Below are positions 1 through 5,657 of a stretch of DNA of 10,164 bases, piece by piece (positions within the stretch are counted from its first letter, which is position 1; each line of letters opens with the position of its first letter). The stretch spans positions 1 to 10,164 of the forward strand of contig DASWAT010000144.1 in NCBI GenBank assembly GCA_036390995.1, in the 5' to 3' direction. The DNA is from DASQQQ01 sp036390995 (lineage in GTDB: Bacteria; Actinomycetota; UBA4738; HRBIN12). Both the position numbers and the translations under genes were made by a program. The notes under the pieces are model-generated. The model searched no databases and was not told the origin of the DNA. It worked only from the letters and a program-made list of their open reading frames with translations.

Positions 1-185
1 AGGATCGTGATGCCCTTCTCGCGCTCGAGGTCCATCGAGTCCATGACCCGCTCGGCCACGTCCTGGTTGACGCGGAAGGCCCCGGTCTGCCACAGCATGG
101 CATCGACCAGCGTCGTCTTGCCGTGGTCCACGTGGGCCACGATGGCGACGTTGCGCAGATCGTCCCGAGCTCGGAGGGAGGGCAT
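1..185 (-). CDS. typA: Translation GTPase TypA/BipA, N-terminal fragment (runs off the left edge)
   Basis: This is the start of a ribosome-associated translational GTPase that acts in the cytoplasm in 50S assembly and stress adaptation. About 61 residues are visible. The P-loop reads AHVDHGKTT (residues 17-25), followed by LVDAML, GAFR and the switch-I region with RVMDS, DLEREKGITI. The DHGKTT P-loop together with RVMDSxDLER is the TypA signature; EF-G has DAGKTT and LepA has DHGKST. I chose the ATG at 185 because a TACGCT -10 box lies 8 nt upstream, consistent with a leaderless mRNA. An in-frame ATG at 191 is the alternative and adds two residues; neither has a Shine-Dalgarno sequence. It follows the TIG-protein gene on the same strand after 78 bp but is functionally unrelated. 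The family call is firm; the rest of the gene lies outside the window. Confidence 0.93.
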   Translation of the reverse strand, partial: MPSLRARDDLRNVAIVAHVDHGKTTLVDAMLWQTGAFRVNQDVAERVMDSMDLEREKGITI

Positions 186-193
186 GGACATCC

Positions 194-199
194 AGCGTA
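194..199 (-). promoter_or_regulatory. Candidate -10 box of typA (TACGCT)
   Basis: On the minus strand TACGCT ends 8 nt before the ATG at 185, the spacing expected if transcription starts at or next to the start codon. No convincing -35 hexamer is visible at 16-18 nt. It is supported mainly by the same arrangement at three other genes in this window. Confidence 0.35.
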
Positions 200-263
200 C
201 CCGCCCCAAGGCCGGATACCGGTGGACGAGCAGCGGATCCTGGGGCGGCCCTCCGCAGACGGT

Positions 264-1406
264 CTACCCGTACGTGTCTGAAGAGGACCTGATCCGGCGA
301 CAGACCTGGTCGCCGATGGTGAGCTTCCTGGCCACGGTCCGATACGTCCCGGCGCGGTTCGAGATCGCCTTGCGGTAGTAGCCGGATCCGTCGGTCATGG
401 CCGTGTCGAACGTCCGCCAGTCCCCCGAGACCCATCGCTGGACCTTCACGCGCACGTCAGCGAAGCAGGCCGTGTACCCGTCCGACGCGGAGACCGTTCC
501 GGTGACGACGAGGCTATGCCGGAGCGAGAAGGTGATCGACCGAGCGTGGTACGTGAGCGTGCCGGTCACCGTGAAGGTGCCCGAGCTGGTTGCCGTGCCC
601 GCCGCCGTGGTCACGCTGATCTTCCCGCTCGTTGCGCCGGACGGGACCTTGGCGGTGATCTTGGAGGCCGAGTTGAGCGTGAACGAGGCCGACACGCCGT
701 TGAACTTGACGGACGTCGCGCCGGTCAGGTTGGTCCCGTTGATCGTGACGGAGGTGCCGACCGGCCCGGACGTCGGCGAGAACGAGGTGATCCTCGGCGC
801 GCCGGTGACCGTGAAGTCCTTGGAGCTCGTCGCCGTGCCGGCGGGGTTCGTCACGCGGATCCTGCCGGTGGTGGCGCCGGAAGGAACGGTCGCGGTGATC
901 TTGGTCGCGGAATCGATCGTGAACACGGCCGACACGTTGTTGAACGTGACGGAGGTCGTGCCGGTGAGATCGGTCCCCGTGATGGCCACGGCGGTCCCCA
1001 CCGGGCCCGACGTCGGCGAGAACGAGCTGATCGTGGGCGGGTTGGCCTGCGGGCACGAGGGGCTCACGGTGAAGTCCCCCGGGCTCTCGTCGGATCCCTC
1101 TGGTGTGGTCACCTGGATCTTGCCGGTGGTCGCCCCGCTGGGGACCTTGGCCGTGATCGAGTTCGCCGAGTCGACGGTGAACGTGGTCTGGTCGACCCCG
1201 TTGAACTCGACCAGCGTGGCCCCCTGGAAGTGGCTGCCGGAGATGACCACGGTCGCCCCGACCGCCCCACACGTGGGGGTGAAGCCGGTGACCTCGGGTG
1301 CCGGGGCCGCCTGCGCCGCGGGAAGTGAGATCCCGAGCACGAGCAGGCCGACGATCGTGACGACTGCAAGGATGCGCGGGCGGGCGTGCCGAACGGTACC
1401 GTCCAT
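264..1406 (-). CDS. Secreted protein with three IPT/TIG domains
   Basis: This 380-residue exported protein has a signal peptide at residues 1-33 (basic n-region, hydrophobic core, AQA before the predicted cleavage). Three IPT/TIG immunoglobulin-like beta-sandwich repeats follow at about 38-114, 124-200 and 204-280. Each has the pattern ITSFSPTSGPVGT, TI.GTNLTGA, VKFNGV, ITAKVPSGATTG and ending FTV. A separate C-terminal region of about 95 residues (286-380) contains Cys314 and Cys369 and the motif TDGSGYYR, resembling carboxypeptidase-regulatory-like or other small beta-sandwich domains. The ATG at 1406 is preceded by GGGAGGGGG at good spacing; an in-frame start 30 nt upstream lacks this. TIG domains usually mediate binding or serve as spacers in surface proteins; no enzyme domain or LPXTG anchor is visible, so the ligand is unknown. 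The domain call is confident; the function is open. Confidence 0.88.
   Translation of the reverse strand: MDGTVRHARPRILAVVTIVGLLVLGISLPAAQAAPAPEVTGFTPTCGAVGATVVISGSHFQGATLVEFNGVDQTTFTVDSANSITAKVPSGATTGKIQVTTPEGSDESPGDFTVSPSCPQANPPTISSFSPTSGPVGTAVAITGTDLTGTTSVTFNNVSAVFTIDSATKITATVPSGATTGRIRVTNPAGTATSSKDFTVTGAPRITSFSPTSGPVGTSVTINGTNLTGATSVKFNGVSASFTLNSASKITAKVPSGATSGKISVTTAAGTATSSGTFTVTGTLTYHARSITFSLRHSLVVTGTVSASDGYTACFADVRVKVQRWVSGDWRTFDTAMTDGSGYYRKAISNRAGTYRTVARKLTIGDQVCRRIRSSSDTYG
567..1037 (-). repeat. Tandem near-identical TIG repeats (80-codon unit)
   Basis: TIG domains 2 (807-1037) and 3 (567-797) are direct tandem repeats with an 80-codon period and share long identical stretches such as SFSPTSGPVGT and VPSGAT. 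The first TIG domain is more divergent and carries Cys46, with Cys118 in the following linker. The pattern implies recent duplication of the second unit. Confidence 0.8.
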
Positions 1407-1441
1407 GGTTGCCCCCTCCCGGAACCTGGACCTCAACCCGA

Positions 1442-1471
1442 ACCGTACGCGCTCCGCGTCCTCCCGCGCAA
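1442..1471 (-). promoter_or_regulatory. Candidate promoter of the TIG-protein gene
   Basis: On the minus strand there is a TTGCGC -35 element (1471-1466), an 18-nt spacer and a TACGGT -10 element (1447-1442). This would give a start near 1435 and a leader of about 30 nt that includes the strong GGGAGGGGG ribosome-binding site. The call rests on motif match and position only. Confidence 0.4.
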
Positions 1472-1493
1472 GTCCTACAGCGCAAGTAGTACG
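1466..1493. repeat. Two 14-bp direct repeats overlapping the TIG-gene -35 region
   Basis: GCGCAAGT is repeated exactly at 1466-1473 and 1480-1487, and the 14-bp units match at 11 of 14 positions (GCGCAAGTNNTAC). The left copy contains the proposed -35 hexamer, so the pair could be a regulator binding site. It may equally be chance in GC-rich DNA. Confidence 0.4.
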
Positions 1494-1527
1494 CGCCCGA
1501 AGCAGCGCCGCGGATGGTCAGGAGGCT

Positions 1528-1876
1528 TCACAGGGTGGATGACGTGACGATGCGCCGGCGGATCGTGGAGTCGAGGGCGCGCATCCGCCGTCCCACGGCA
1601 GGATCGGTCTGCTCGATGTGCCGGATGCGGCGCAGCACGTAGCGTCGGTCGATCCGGTCCCAGGCCCCCGCTGCCACGGCGAGGGCGGAGTGGAACTCGA
1701 CGCTCCTCTGGTCGAAACGGCGATCCCGAGTGGAACTCCTCGGCAGTCCCTCCCACGACGACCGGCTCCACCTCGAGGACCTCGTGGAGGGCGGCTGCAA
1801 CCAGCAGGTGGCGTCGCAGGCGGTCCCGCTCGCTCGCGGCGCGCTCCAGCAGTCTCTCAGCGCGCGAAACGGTCAC
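1528..1876 (-). pseudogene. Broken MNT-type nucleotidyltransferase-like partner of the XRE regulator
   Basis: Two fragments of one protein lie in different frames. From the GTG at 1876 the first frame gives about 50 residues ending in the MNT-fold start VVVGGTAEEFH (a glycine-rich GG[ST]A motif). From about 1735 a second frame gives RRFDQRSVEFHSALAVAA, then AWDRIDRRYV and a helical C-terminus, ending at the TGA at 1528. The acidic DxD metal-binding motif expected after GGTA is absent, and about 70-80 residues appear to be missing compared with how I remember such proteins, so the enzyme should be dead. The first frame alone runs on to 1475 but becomes low-complexity Arg/Pro sequence, typical of wrong-frame reading. 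The GTG overlaps the XRE gene end by 20 nt, implying translational coupling. An assembly deletion is an alternative explanation. Family assignment is from motifs only. Confidence 0.6.
1688..1738. repeat. 11-bp direct repeat at the pseudogene junction
   Basis: GAGTGGAACTC occurs at 1688-1698 and again at 1728-1738, 40 bp apart. Both copies encode EFHS on the minus strand, in the two different frames. The right copy sits exactly where the frame and protein continuity break, so a repeat-associated rearrangement is plausible. Confidence 0.7.
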
Positions 1877-2222
1877 GGGTCAATCCGTCAGCGAGCAGGC
1901 TCTCCGCTTCCGCGGGGCTCGGATCGCGCTCCCAGGGGTCGAACTCGTAGTCGCCGAGGACCCTGCGCACTCGATCCTGCAGCTCCCGGCGAGGCGGCCG
2001 GACGGGTCGAACACCGAGCTCGACCACGATCGGGCGGCCCGTTGCCACCGCGACTCGCTCCAGGAGGTCGATGCCGGGGAGGGTCCGACCGGTTTCGATC
2101 TTCGAGATGGCCGCTTGCGTCGTGCCGATGCGCTCCGCGAGCTCAGTCTGGGTCAAGCCTGCCTGGCGGCGCCGTTCCACGACGAGTCGTCCGATCTGCG
2201 CGGCGTTCACAGAAGTGAGCAT
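1857..2222 (-). CDS. XRE-family helix-turn-helix regulator (antitoxin-like)
   Basis: This small cytoplasmic DNA-binding protein (121 residues from the ATG at 2222, 117 from the GTG at 2210) has a Cro/C1-type HTH at about residues 10-65, with the classic TQTELAERIGTTQAAISKIE recognition region and GRTLPGIDLLERVA after it. The acidic C-terminal tail (DYEFDPWERDPSPAEAESLL) could contact a partner protein. It lies upstream of and overlaps by 20 nt the broken nucleotidyltransferase-like gene, the usual order of a regulator/enzyme pair of the toxin-antitoxin kind. A perfect palindrome ends 6 bp before the ATG, so autoregulation is likely. Start choice is uncertain: the ATG has no Shine-Dalgarno sequence, while a TATGCT -10 box lies 7 nt before the GTG at 2210, which would make a leaderless mRNA. 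The HTH call is firm; its antitoxin role is inferred. Confidence 0.9.
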   Translation of the reverse strand: MLTSVNAAQIGRLVVERRRQAGLTQTELAERIGTTQAAISKIETGRTLPGIDLLERVAVATGRPIVVELGVRPVRPPRRELQDRVRRVLGDYEFDPWERDPSPAEAESLLADGLTRDRFAR

Positions 2223-2245
2223 AGCAAGATATTGCTGATTTGCAA
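2218..2245 (-). promoter_or_regulatory. Candidate promoter of the XRE gene
   Basis: On the minus strand there is a TTGCAA -35 element (2245-2240), a 16-nt spacer and a TATGCT -10 element (2223-2218). Transcription would begin near 2211, essentially at the in-frame GTG at 2210. The -35 element and spacer lie inside the palindromic operator, the layout expected for autorepression. Confidence 0.5.
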
Positions 2246-2249
2246 TATC
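2228..2249. promoter_or_regulatory. Palindromic operator GATATTGC-N6-GCAATATC
   Basis: A perfect 8-bp inverted repeat with a 6-bp spacer stands out as AT-rich in GC-rich DNA. A third half-site-like GCAA at 2224-2227 forms an overlapping GCAA-GATA-TTGC inverted repeat. Its position directly upstream of the XRE start makes it the likely binding site of the XRE dimer. Confidence 0.72.
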
Positions 2250-2286
2250 CCCTCGATGGTCCGTGGACCACAGGACGCACCGCGGT

Positions 2287-2498
2287 CTACGGGAGCTCGC
2301 ACTCTTGGCGGTAGCCGCCGTCCGAGCCCTTCAGCCATGCGTCGGTACCGGCGCTGCCCACCAGGCCGTCGAACCCGGCCCGGCGCGGATCACGTCGTCG
2401 CCGGCCTGGCCGTAGAGGAGGTCGCCGCCGGCGCAGATCACGTCGGTGCCGTCGGTCCCCGGCAGGCGATCGGGACCGCCGGTGCCCGTGATCGTCTA
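2287..2498 (-). pseudogene. Calcium-binding repeat tail cut off from the TolB-like gene
   Basis: Immediately after the TAG stop (2496-2498) of the propeller gene, the same reading frame continues as TITGTGGPDRLPGTDGTD, then VICAGG and LLYGQAGDDVIRAGPG, which are hemolysin-type GGxGxDxL calcium-binding repeats. Around 2371-2384 the frame shifts by one base and the sequence resumes as FDGLVGSAGTDAWLKGSDGG and ends at a TAG at 2287 with a terminal Cys (QECELP). The simplest reading is that an ancestral propeller-RTX fusion was interrupted by a nonsense codon and a one-base loss (a GGTTTC shortened to GGTTC would fit). One of the repeats also looks short by about two residues. Sequencing error at both sites is possible but needs two events. 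Confidence 0.7.
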
Positions 2499-3428
2499 CT
2501 GCAGGCCGGGCTGCCAGCTCGGGGCGAGGTCCGCGGCCGGACCGGACACCAGCACGGACCGCGCGCTGCCATCGGCGTTCATCACCCAGACGTCCGCCGG
2601 CCCGCCGCCGGTCGGGACGGCCGCGTAGACGATCTGCAGGCCGTCGGGCGACCAGTCAGGGTCGGACTCGTTCGCGTCGGGCGTATCCGTGACGTTGATC
2701 TCGCCGGTGCCGTCCGCGTTCATCTCGTAGATCTCCGAGGAGCCGTCAGCGCAGCACCGCACGAACGCGATCCGCGTGCCGTCCGGCGACCACGTGGGGT
2801 CCGCGTCGACGAGGTGGTTGGTGGTCAGCCGGATCGGGTTCGAGCCGTCGGCGTTCATCACGTAGATCTCGGGGAACCCGCCGTCGCGGTTGGAATCGAA
2901 CGCGATCTTGCTGCCGTCGGGCGACCACGACGGATCGTCGTCGTACGTGCCCGAGCCCTCGAACGTGAGCTGGCTCCGGCCGGTCCCGTCGGCGCGGATC
3001 GTGAACAGCCGCGTGGGCGAGCGCGCGTCGGTCCGGACCGCGTACACCAGGGTGGTGCTGTCGGGCGACCACGCGGGGTGCCGTTCGGCCACCGGGGTCG
3101 CCGTGAGGCGGACGCGAGCGCGGCCGTTCGCGTGCATCACGAACAGGTCGGGCCGCAGCGTGACCTTCGGCCGGCGGGTGAACGCGATCCGCGTGCCGTC
3201 TGGGGACCACGCCGGGTCCATCTCCTGCACCTCGGCCGTGTTGGTGAGCTCGGCCTGCTGGCCGTTCACCGGGTTCACCGTGAAGATGTCGCCCTGCCCG
3301 CCGACACGGTCGGCCCGGTACGCGACGATCCCGTTGGTCGAGGGGAACGCGGCGCCCACCGGGGTCGCCGGGATCAACGCCGCGGCGGCGGCCATGAGGG
3401 GCACGAGGAGGAGGGTCGCTCGACGCAT
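2496..3428 (-). CDS. Secreted TolB-like PD40 beta-propeller protein
   Basis: This 310-residue exported protein has a signal peptide at about residues 1-26 (MRRATLLLVPL, Ala-rich core, PVGA). Successive PD40/WD40-like blades are marked by DPAWSPDGTRIAF at 71-83 and variants at 118-129, 165-177, 210-222 and 256-268, with a final APSWQP at 302, each followed by an MNADG-type strand (IYVMNADGS, IYEMNADGT, VWVMNADGS). That makes about six blades, enough for one propeller. Such domains occur in TolB and in peptidase accessory domains; no catalytic domain is present, so a binding role is likely. The ATG at 3428 gives a classical signal peptide but lacks a Shine-Dalgarno site. An in-frame ATG at 3467 has AGGAGG 6 nt upstream, would add 13 polar residues and would overlap the start of the divergent gene. 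The stop is followed in frame by a calcium-binding repeat remnant. Confidence 0.87.
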   Translation of the reverse strand: MRRATLLLVPLMAAAAALIPATPVGAAFPSTNGIVAYRADRVGGQGDIFTVNPVNGQQAELTNTAEVQEMDPAWSPDGTRIAFTRRPKVTLRPDLFVMHANGRARVRLTATPVAERHPAWSPDSTTLVYAVRTDARSPTRLFTIRADGTGRSQLTFEGSGTYDDDPSWSPDGSKIAFDSNRDGGFPEIYVMNADGSNPIRLTTNHLVDADPTWSPDGTRIAFVRCCADGSSEIYEMNADGTGEINVTDTPDANESDPDWSPDGLQIVYAAVPTGGGPADVWVMNADGSARSVLVSGPAADLAPSWQPGLQ

Positions 3429-3438
3429 CGCGGGCCTG

Positions 3439-3444
3439 TAGGAT
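3439..3444 (+). promoter_or_regulatory. Candidate -10 box (TAGGAT) of the phosphodiester glycosidase gene
   Basis: TAGGAT ends 9 nt before the GTG at 3454, which fits a leaderless or very short leader. The same bases (AGGATGAG) could instead act as a weak ribosome-binding site for that GTG, and the two readings cannot be separated from sequence alone. No good -35 is visible. Confidence 0.35.
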
Positions 3445-3453
3445 GAGTTGCCC

Positions 3454-4644
3454 GTGAAAGCTACCATCTCCCGCCTCCTCGGTCTCGTCACCACGTTCGC
3501 GCTGGTGACGGCGGTGCTCTCGAACACCGCCGGCGCGGGGAACGTCCGGGACCGGGACCGGGGTCAGCTGCCCAAGAAGAAGATCGTCACCCGGAACATC
3601 GCACCCGGGCTCACGTTCACCAAGATCATCCAGAAGAAGATCCCGCTGCGGACGTACATCCTGACGGCCGACGTGAAGAACCAGCCCCTCACGATGGACG
3701 TCGCGCTCGCCGGCGCCGCGATGCCCACCAGGACGCAGACCAGCCGGATCGCCAAGAGGAACGGCGCGATCGCGGCGGTGAACGGGGACTTCGGGACGTT
3801 CTCCGGCGGCCCCGCGCATCCGTTCGAGCAGGACGGCCAGCTAGTCCGCAGCTCGACCACCCCCGGCTTCCTGTTCGCCGCGTCCAAGGACGAGCAACAG
3901 CTCTTCGTCGCGCCGCCGAAGCAGTTCGTCTCGATGACGCTCCCCGACGGCACCGTGCTCCCGATCGACCGGTGGAACGACGGCGGGCCCGGCACCGGCG
4001 AGATCACCGCGAGCACGCCGTTCGGCGGATCGCTCGAGCCACCGCCCCCGGGGTCGTGCTCGGCCCGGCTGCTGCCGTCGGGCACGCCGGTGCCCTCGAC
4101 GACAGGCGACGGGATGCAGCAGGACTTCACGGTGAACGAGACCGGGTGCTTCGAGTCCGGGATGCTCCGCAACGGCGGCGCCGTCCTGTCGGCCATCCCG
4201 GCCTCGGACGAGGCGCTGCAGCTGCTCTCGCTGGTCCCGGGGACGGCCGTGACGCTGCGGTGGACGTTCGGGTGGCCCAACGTCTACGACGCGATCGGCG
4301 GCGTGCCGCAGCTGGTGGCCGACGGACGGAGCGTCGTCGGGACGTGCACCGCGTCGGTGTGCCGCCGCAACCCCCGGACCGGCGTGGGGATCACCGCCGA
4401 CGGCAAGGTGCTGCTGGTGGTGGTGGACGGCCGCCAGAAGAAGTTCTCGATCGGCCTCACGCTCAACCAGTTCGCCTGGCTGTTCAAGCGCCTGGGCGCC
4501 GTCTCCGCGCTGAACCTTGACGGGGGCGGATCGAGCACGATGGTGATCAAGGGCGAGGTCGTGAACCGGCCCTCGAGCGGCTTCGAGCGCCGGGTCACGA
4601 ACGCCCTGCTGGTGCTGCCCGGCCCGGACCCCGAAGAGCCCTAG
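3454..4644 (+). CDS. Secreted phosphodiester glycosidase family protein (NAGPA-like domain)
   Basis: This 396-residue protein has a signal peptide (residues 1-28, ending NTAGAG) and a phosphodiester glycosidase (NAGPA/DUF2233-type) domain over about residues 65-388. Family hallmarks are IAAVNGDFGTF (107-116, the family's INGGYF-like strand), GGVPQLVADG (282-291), NPRTGVGITADGKVLLVVVDG (306-326), the glycine-rich LNLDGGGSSTMVI (353-365) and a closing R.VTNALLV. These are the conserved sugar-phosphate-binding elements of enzymes that cleave GlcNAc-1-phosphodiester-type linkages, in bacteria probably on cell-surface polysaccharides; the substrate here is unknown. Cys202/Cys232 and Cys298/Cys303 could form disulfides after export. 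The GTG start at 3454 is preferred over an in-frame TTG at 3448 because of the upstream AGGATGAG/TAGGAT context. It starts 25 bp from the divergent propeller gene. Confidence 0.88.
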   Translation: MKATISRLLGLVTTFALVTAVLSNTAGAGNVRDRDRGQLPKKKIVTRNIAPGLTFTKIIQKKIPLRTYILTADVKNQPLTMDVALAGAAMPTRTQTSRIAKRNGAIAAVNGDFGTFSGGPAHPFEQDGQLVRSSTTPGFLFAASKDEQQLFVAPPKQFVSMTLPDGTVLPIDRWNDGGPGTGEITASTPFGGSLEPPPPGSCSARLLPSGTPVPSTTGDGMQQDFTVNETGCFESGMLRNGGAVLSAIPASDEALQLLSLVPGTAVTLRWTFGWPNVYDAIGGVPQLVADGRSVVGTCTASVCRRNPRTGVGITADGKVLLVVVDGRQKKFSIGLTLNQFAWLFKRLGAVSALNLDGGGSSTMVIKGEVVNRPSSGFERRVTNALLVLPGPDPEEP

Positions 4645-4695
4645 GCCGCTCCCTCACCCGGCGTGCCGGCGAGGTGCTCGATCGGCGCGTCCACG

Positions 4696-4701
4696 TATCA
4701 T
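4696..4701 (+). promoter_or_regulatory. Candidate -10 box (TATCAT) of the exported-protein gene
   Basis: TATCAT lies 8 nt before an in-frame GTG at 4710 and 23 nt before the ATG at 4725, so transcription would start at the GTG. The 51 bp between the upstream stop at 4644 and this box hold no strong -35 and no strong terminator, only a short CCGG/CCGG stem. Confidence 0.45.
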
Positions 4702-4724
4702 GTGGACCGGTGAAGGAACCCGCC

Positions 4725-5573
4725 ATGCGCCGGGGCGTTCGAGCCTCCCTCGTGTTCGCGGTCACTTTGGCGGCGACCTGGCTGCCTGCCGCGGCCCTTG
4801 GCCGGACCGCGAGCGGAGCGGACGGCACGAGGTCCCATGTGGGACCGAAGTGGTTCTCCGGGATCATGCCGGTCATTCCGATCCCGGACGACCTGGCCAT
4901 CCGGTTCGCCAACGCCGCGCTCTCTGCAGGCCTCGAGAAGTCGCAAGCCGCCCGCATGCTGAACGACGATCGGTTCGCTTTGGCCCTCGGATCGCCGGGT
5001 CAGGGATGGGGCACTCTCGAGTGGTTGATCCGGCACCCTGAGTCCATCCCTCCAGCCTTCGAGCTGCTGACCCATGAGGGGTATACGGTTGCTGGCGCCG
5101 ACTCCCTGCAGAACGCCCTGATGGATGCGATCCCGCCACTTCGCAACGCGTACCTGAAGGACCTCGGGCTGATGGCCGTCGACAACGGGAACGGGATCCT
5201 GGTGCTGGTCGACCTGAAGACGGGCAAGCAGTACATGGGTCACGGCAGGCTCGGCGCCCAGCTCCGAGCGCCGGGGGGTGGACCTCTCCCCGTGCCGGAC
5301 ATCTCTCCCGAGGAAGCTGCGGCCCAGATGTGGGCCCAGGCCGAACTCGCCGGCGGCACCGTCCCGGTCGGGTCCGACACCATCCCCTCGGGCCCGGGTT
5401 TGAACTTCACCGTCCAGCCGACCCAGGGGCCGCTCCGACCGGCGCTCGCGACGGGCGACGAGCCCCACCACGGGCTGCTGTCACCGGGCCTGCTGGTGAT
5501 GGCGGCGTTCTTCGGCCTCGCTTGGGTCGGTTTCGCGGTCAAGATGGTCGTCCAGCGCCTGCGCAAGGACTGA
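4725..5573 (+). CDS. Exported single-pass membrane protein of unknown function
   Basis: I do not recognise this 282-residue protein. It has a signal peptide (residues 1-26; MRRGVRASLV, hydrophobic core, AAALG). A soluble extracytoplasmic region of about 220 residues follows, with WFSGIMPVIPIPDD (43-56), a helical AANDDRF-like segment (60-90), GWGTLEWLIRHPES (94-107) and ILVLVDLKTGKQYMGHG (158-174), then a Pro/Gly-rich stretch (183-250). One transmembrane helix (about 253-275) is followed by the basic tail VVQRLRKD, which should stay in the cytoplasm (type I topology). No catalytic motif or LPXTG is seen. The ATG at 4725 has AAGGA 7 nt upstream; the in-frame GTG at 4710 is an equally plausible leaderless start adding five residues. 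It follows the glycosidase gene on the same strand after 80 bp and probably has its own promoter. Confidence 0.8.
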   Translation: MRRGVRASLVFAVTLAATWLPAAALGRTASGADGTRSHVGPKWFSGIMPVIPIPDDLAIRFANAALSAGLEKSQAARMLNDDRFALALGSPGQGWGTLEWLIRHPESIPPAFELLTHEGYTVAGADSLQNALMDAIPPLRNAYLKDLGLMAVDNGNGILVLVDLKTGKQYMGHGRLGAQLRAPGGGPLPVPDISPEEAAAQMWAQAELAGGTVPVGSDTIPSGPGLNFTVQPTQGPLRPALATGDEPHHGLLSPGLLVMAAFFGLAWVGFAVKMVVQRLRKD

Positions 5574-5599
5574 CTGAGTCGCCCGCCCCCCGGAACGGA

Positions 5600-5633
5600 A
5601 GGACCGGCCCCCACGAGCCCGAGGGCCGGTCCT
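5600..5633. terminator. Bidirectional hairpin terminator between convergent genes
   Basis: A perfect 11-bp inverted repeat, AGGACCGGCCC (5600-5610) and GGGCCGGTCCT (5623-5633), with a 12-nt loop lies between two convergent stop codons (5573 plus, 5658 minus). There is no long T-tract, as is usual in high-GC actinobacteria; on the minus strand TTCC follows the stem. Confidence 0.8.
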
Positions 5634-5657
5634 CCGCCTCTCAGCCGAACAGCTCTC

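Noticed and set aside
397..1542. Plus-strand open frame of 381 codons opposite the TIG gene
   Set aside because: Its periodicity mirrors the TIG repeats, and the minus strand has a signal peptide, a strong Shine-Dalgarno site and recognisable domains.
1475..1876. A 133-residue intact protein in the first frame of the pseudogene
   Set aside because: After GGTAEEFH the sequence turns into Arg/Pro-rich wrong-frame composition, while the family-like C-terminus continues in the other frame.
2115..3446. Plus-strand open frame of 443 codons opposite the propeller and XRE genes
   Set aside because: It runs across two genes, an operator and an intergenic gap; Arg/Gly/Val-rich shadow sequence.
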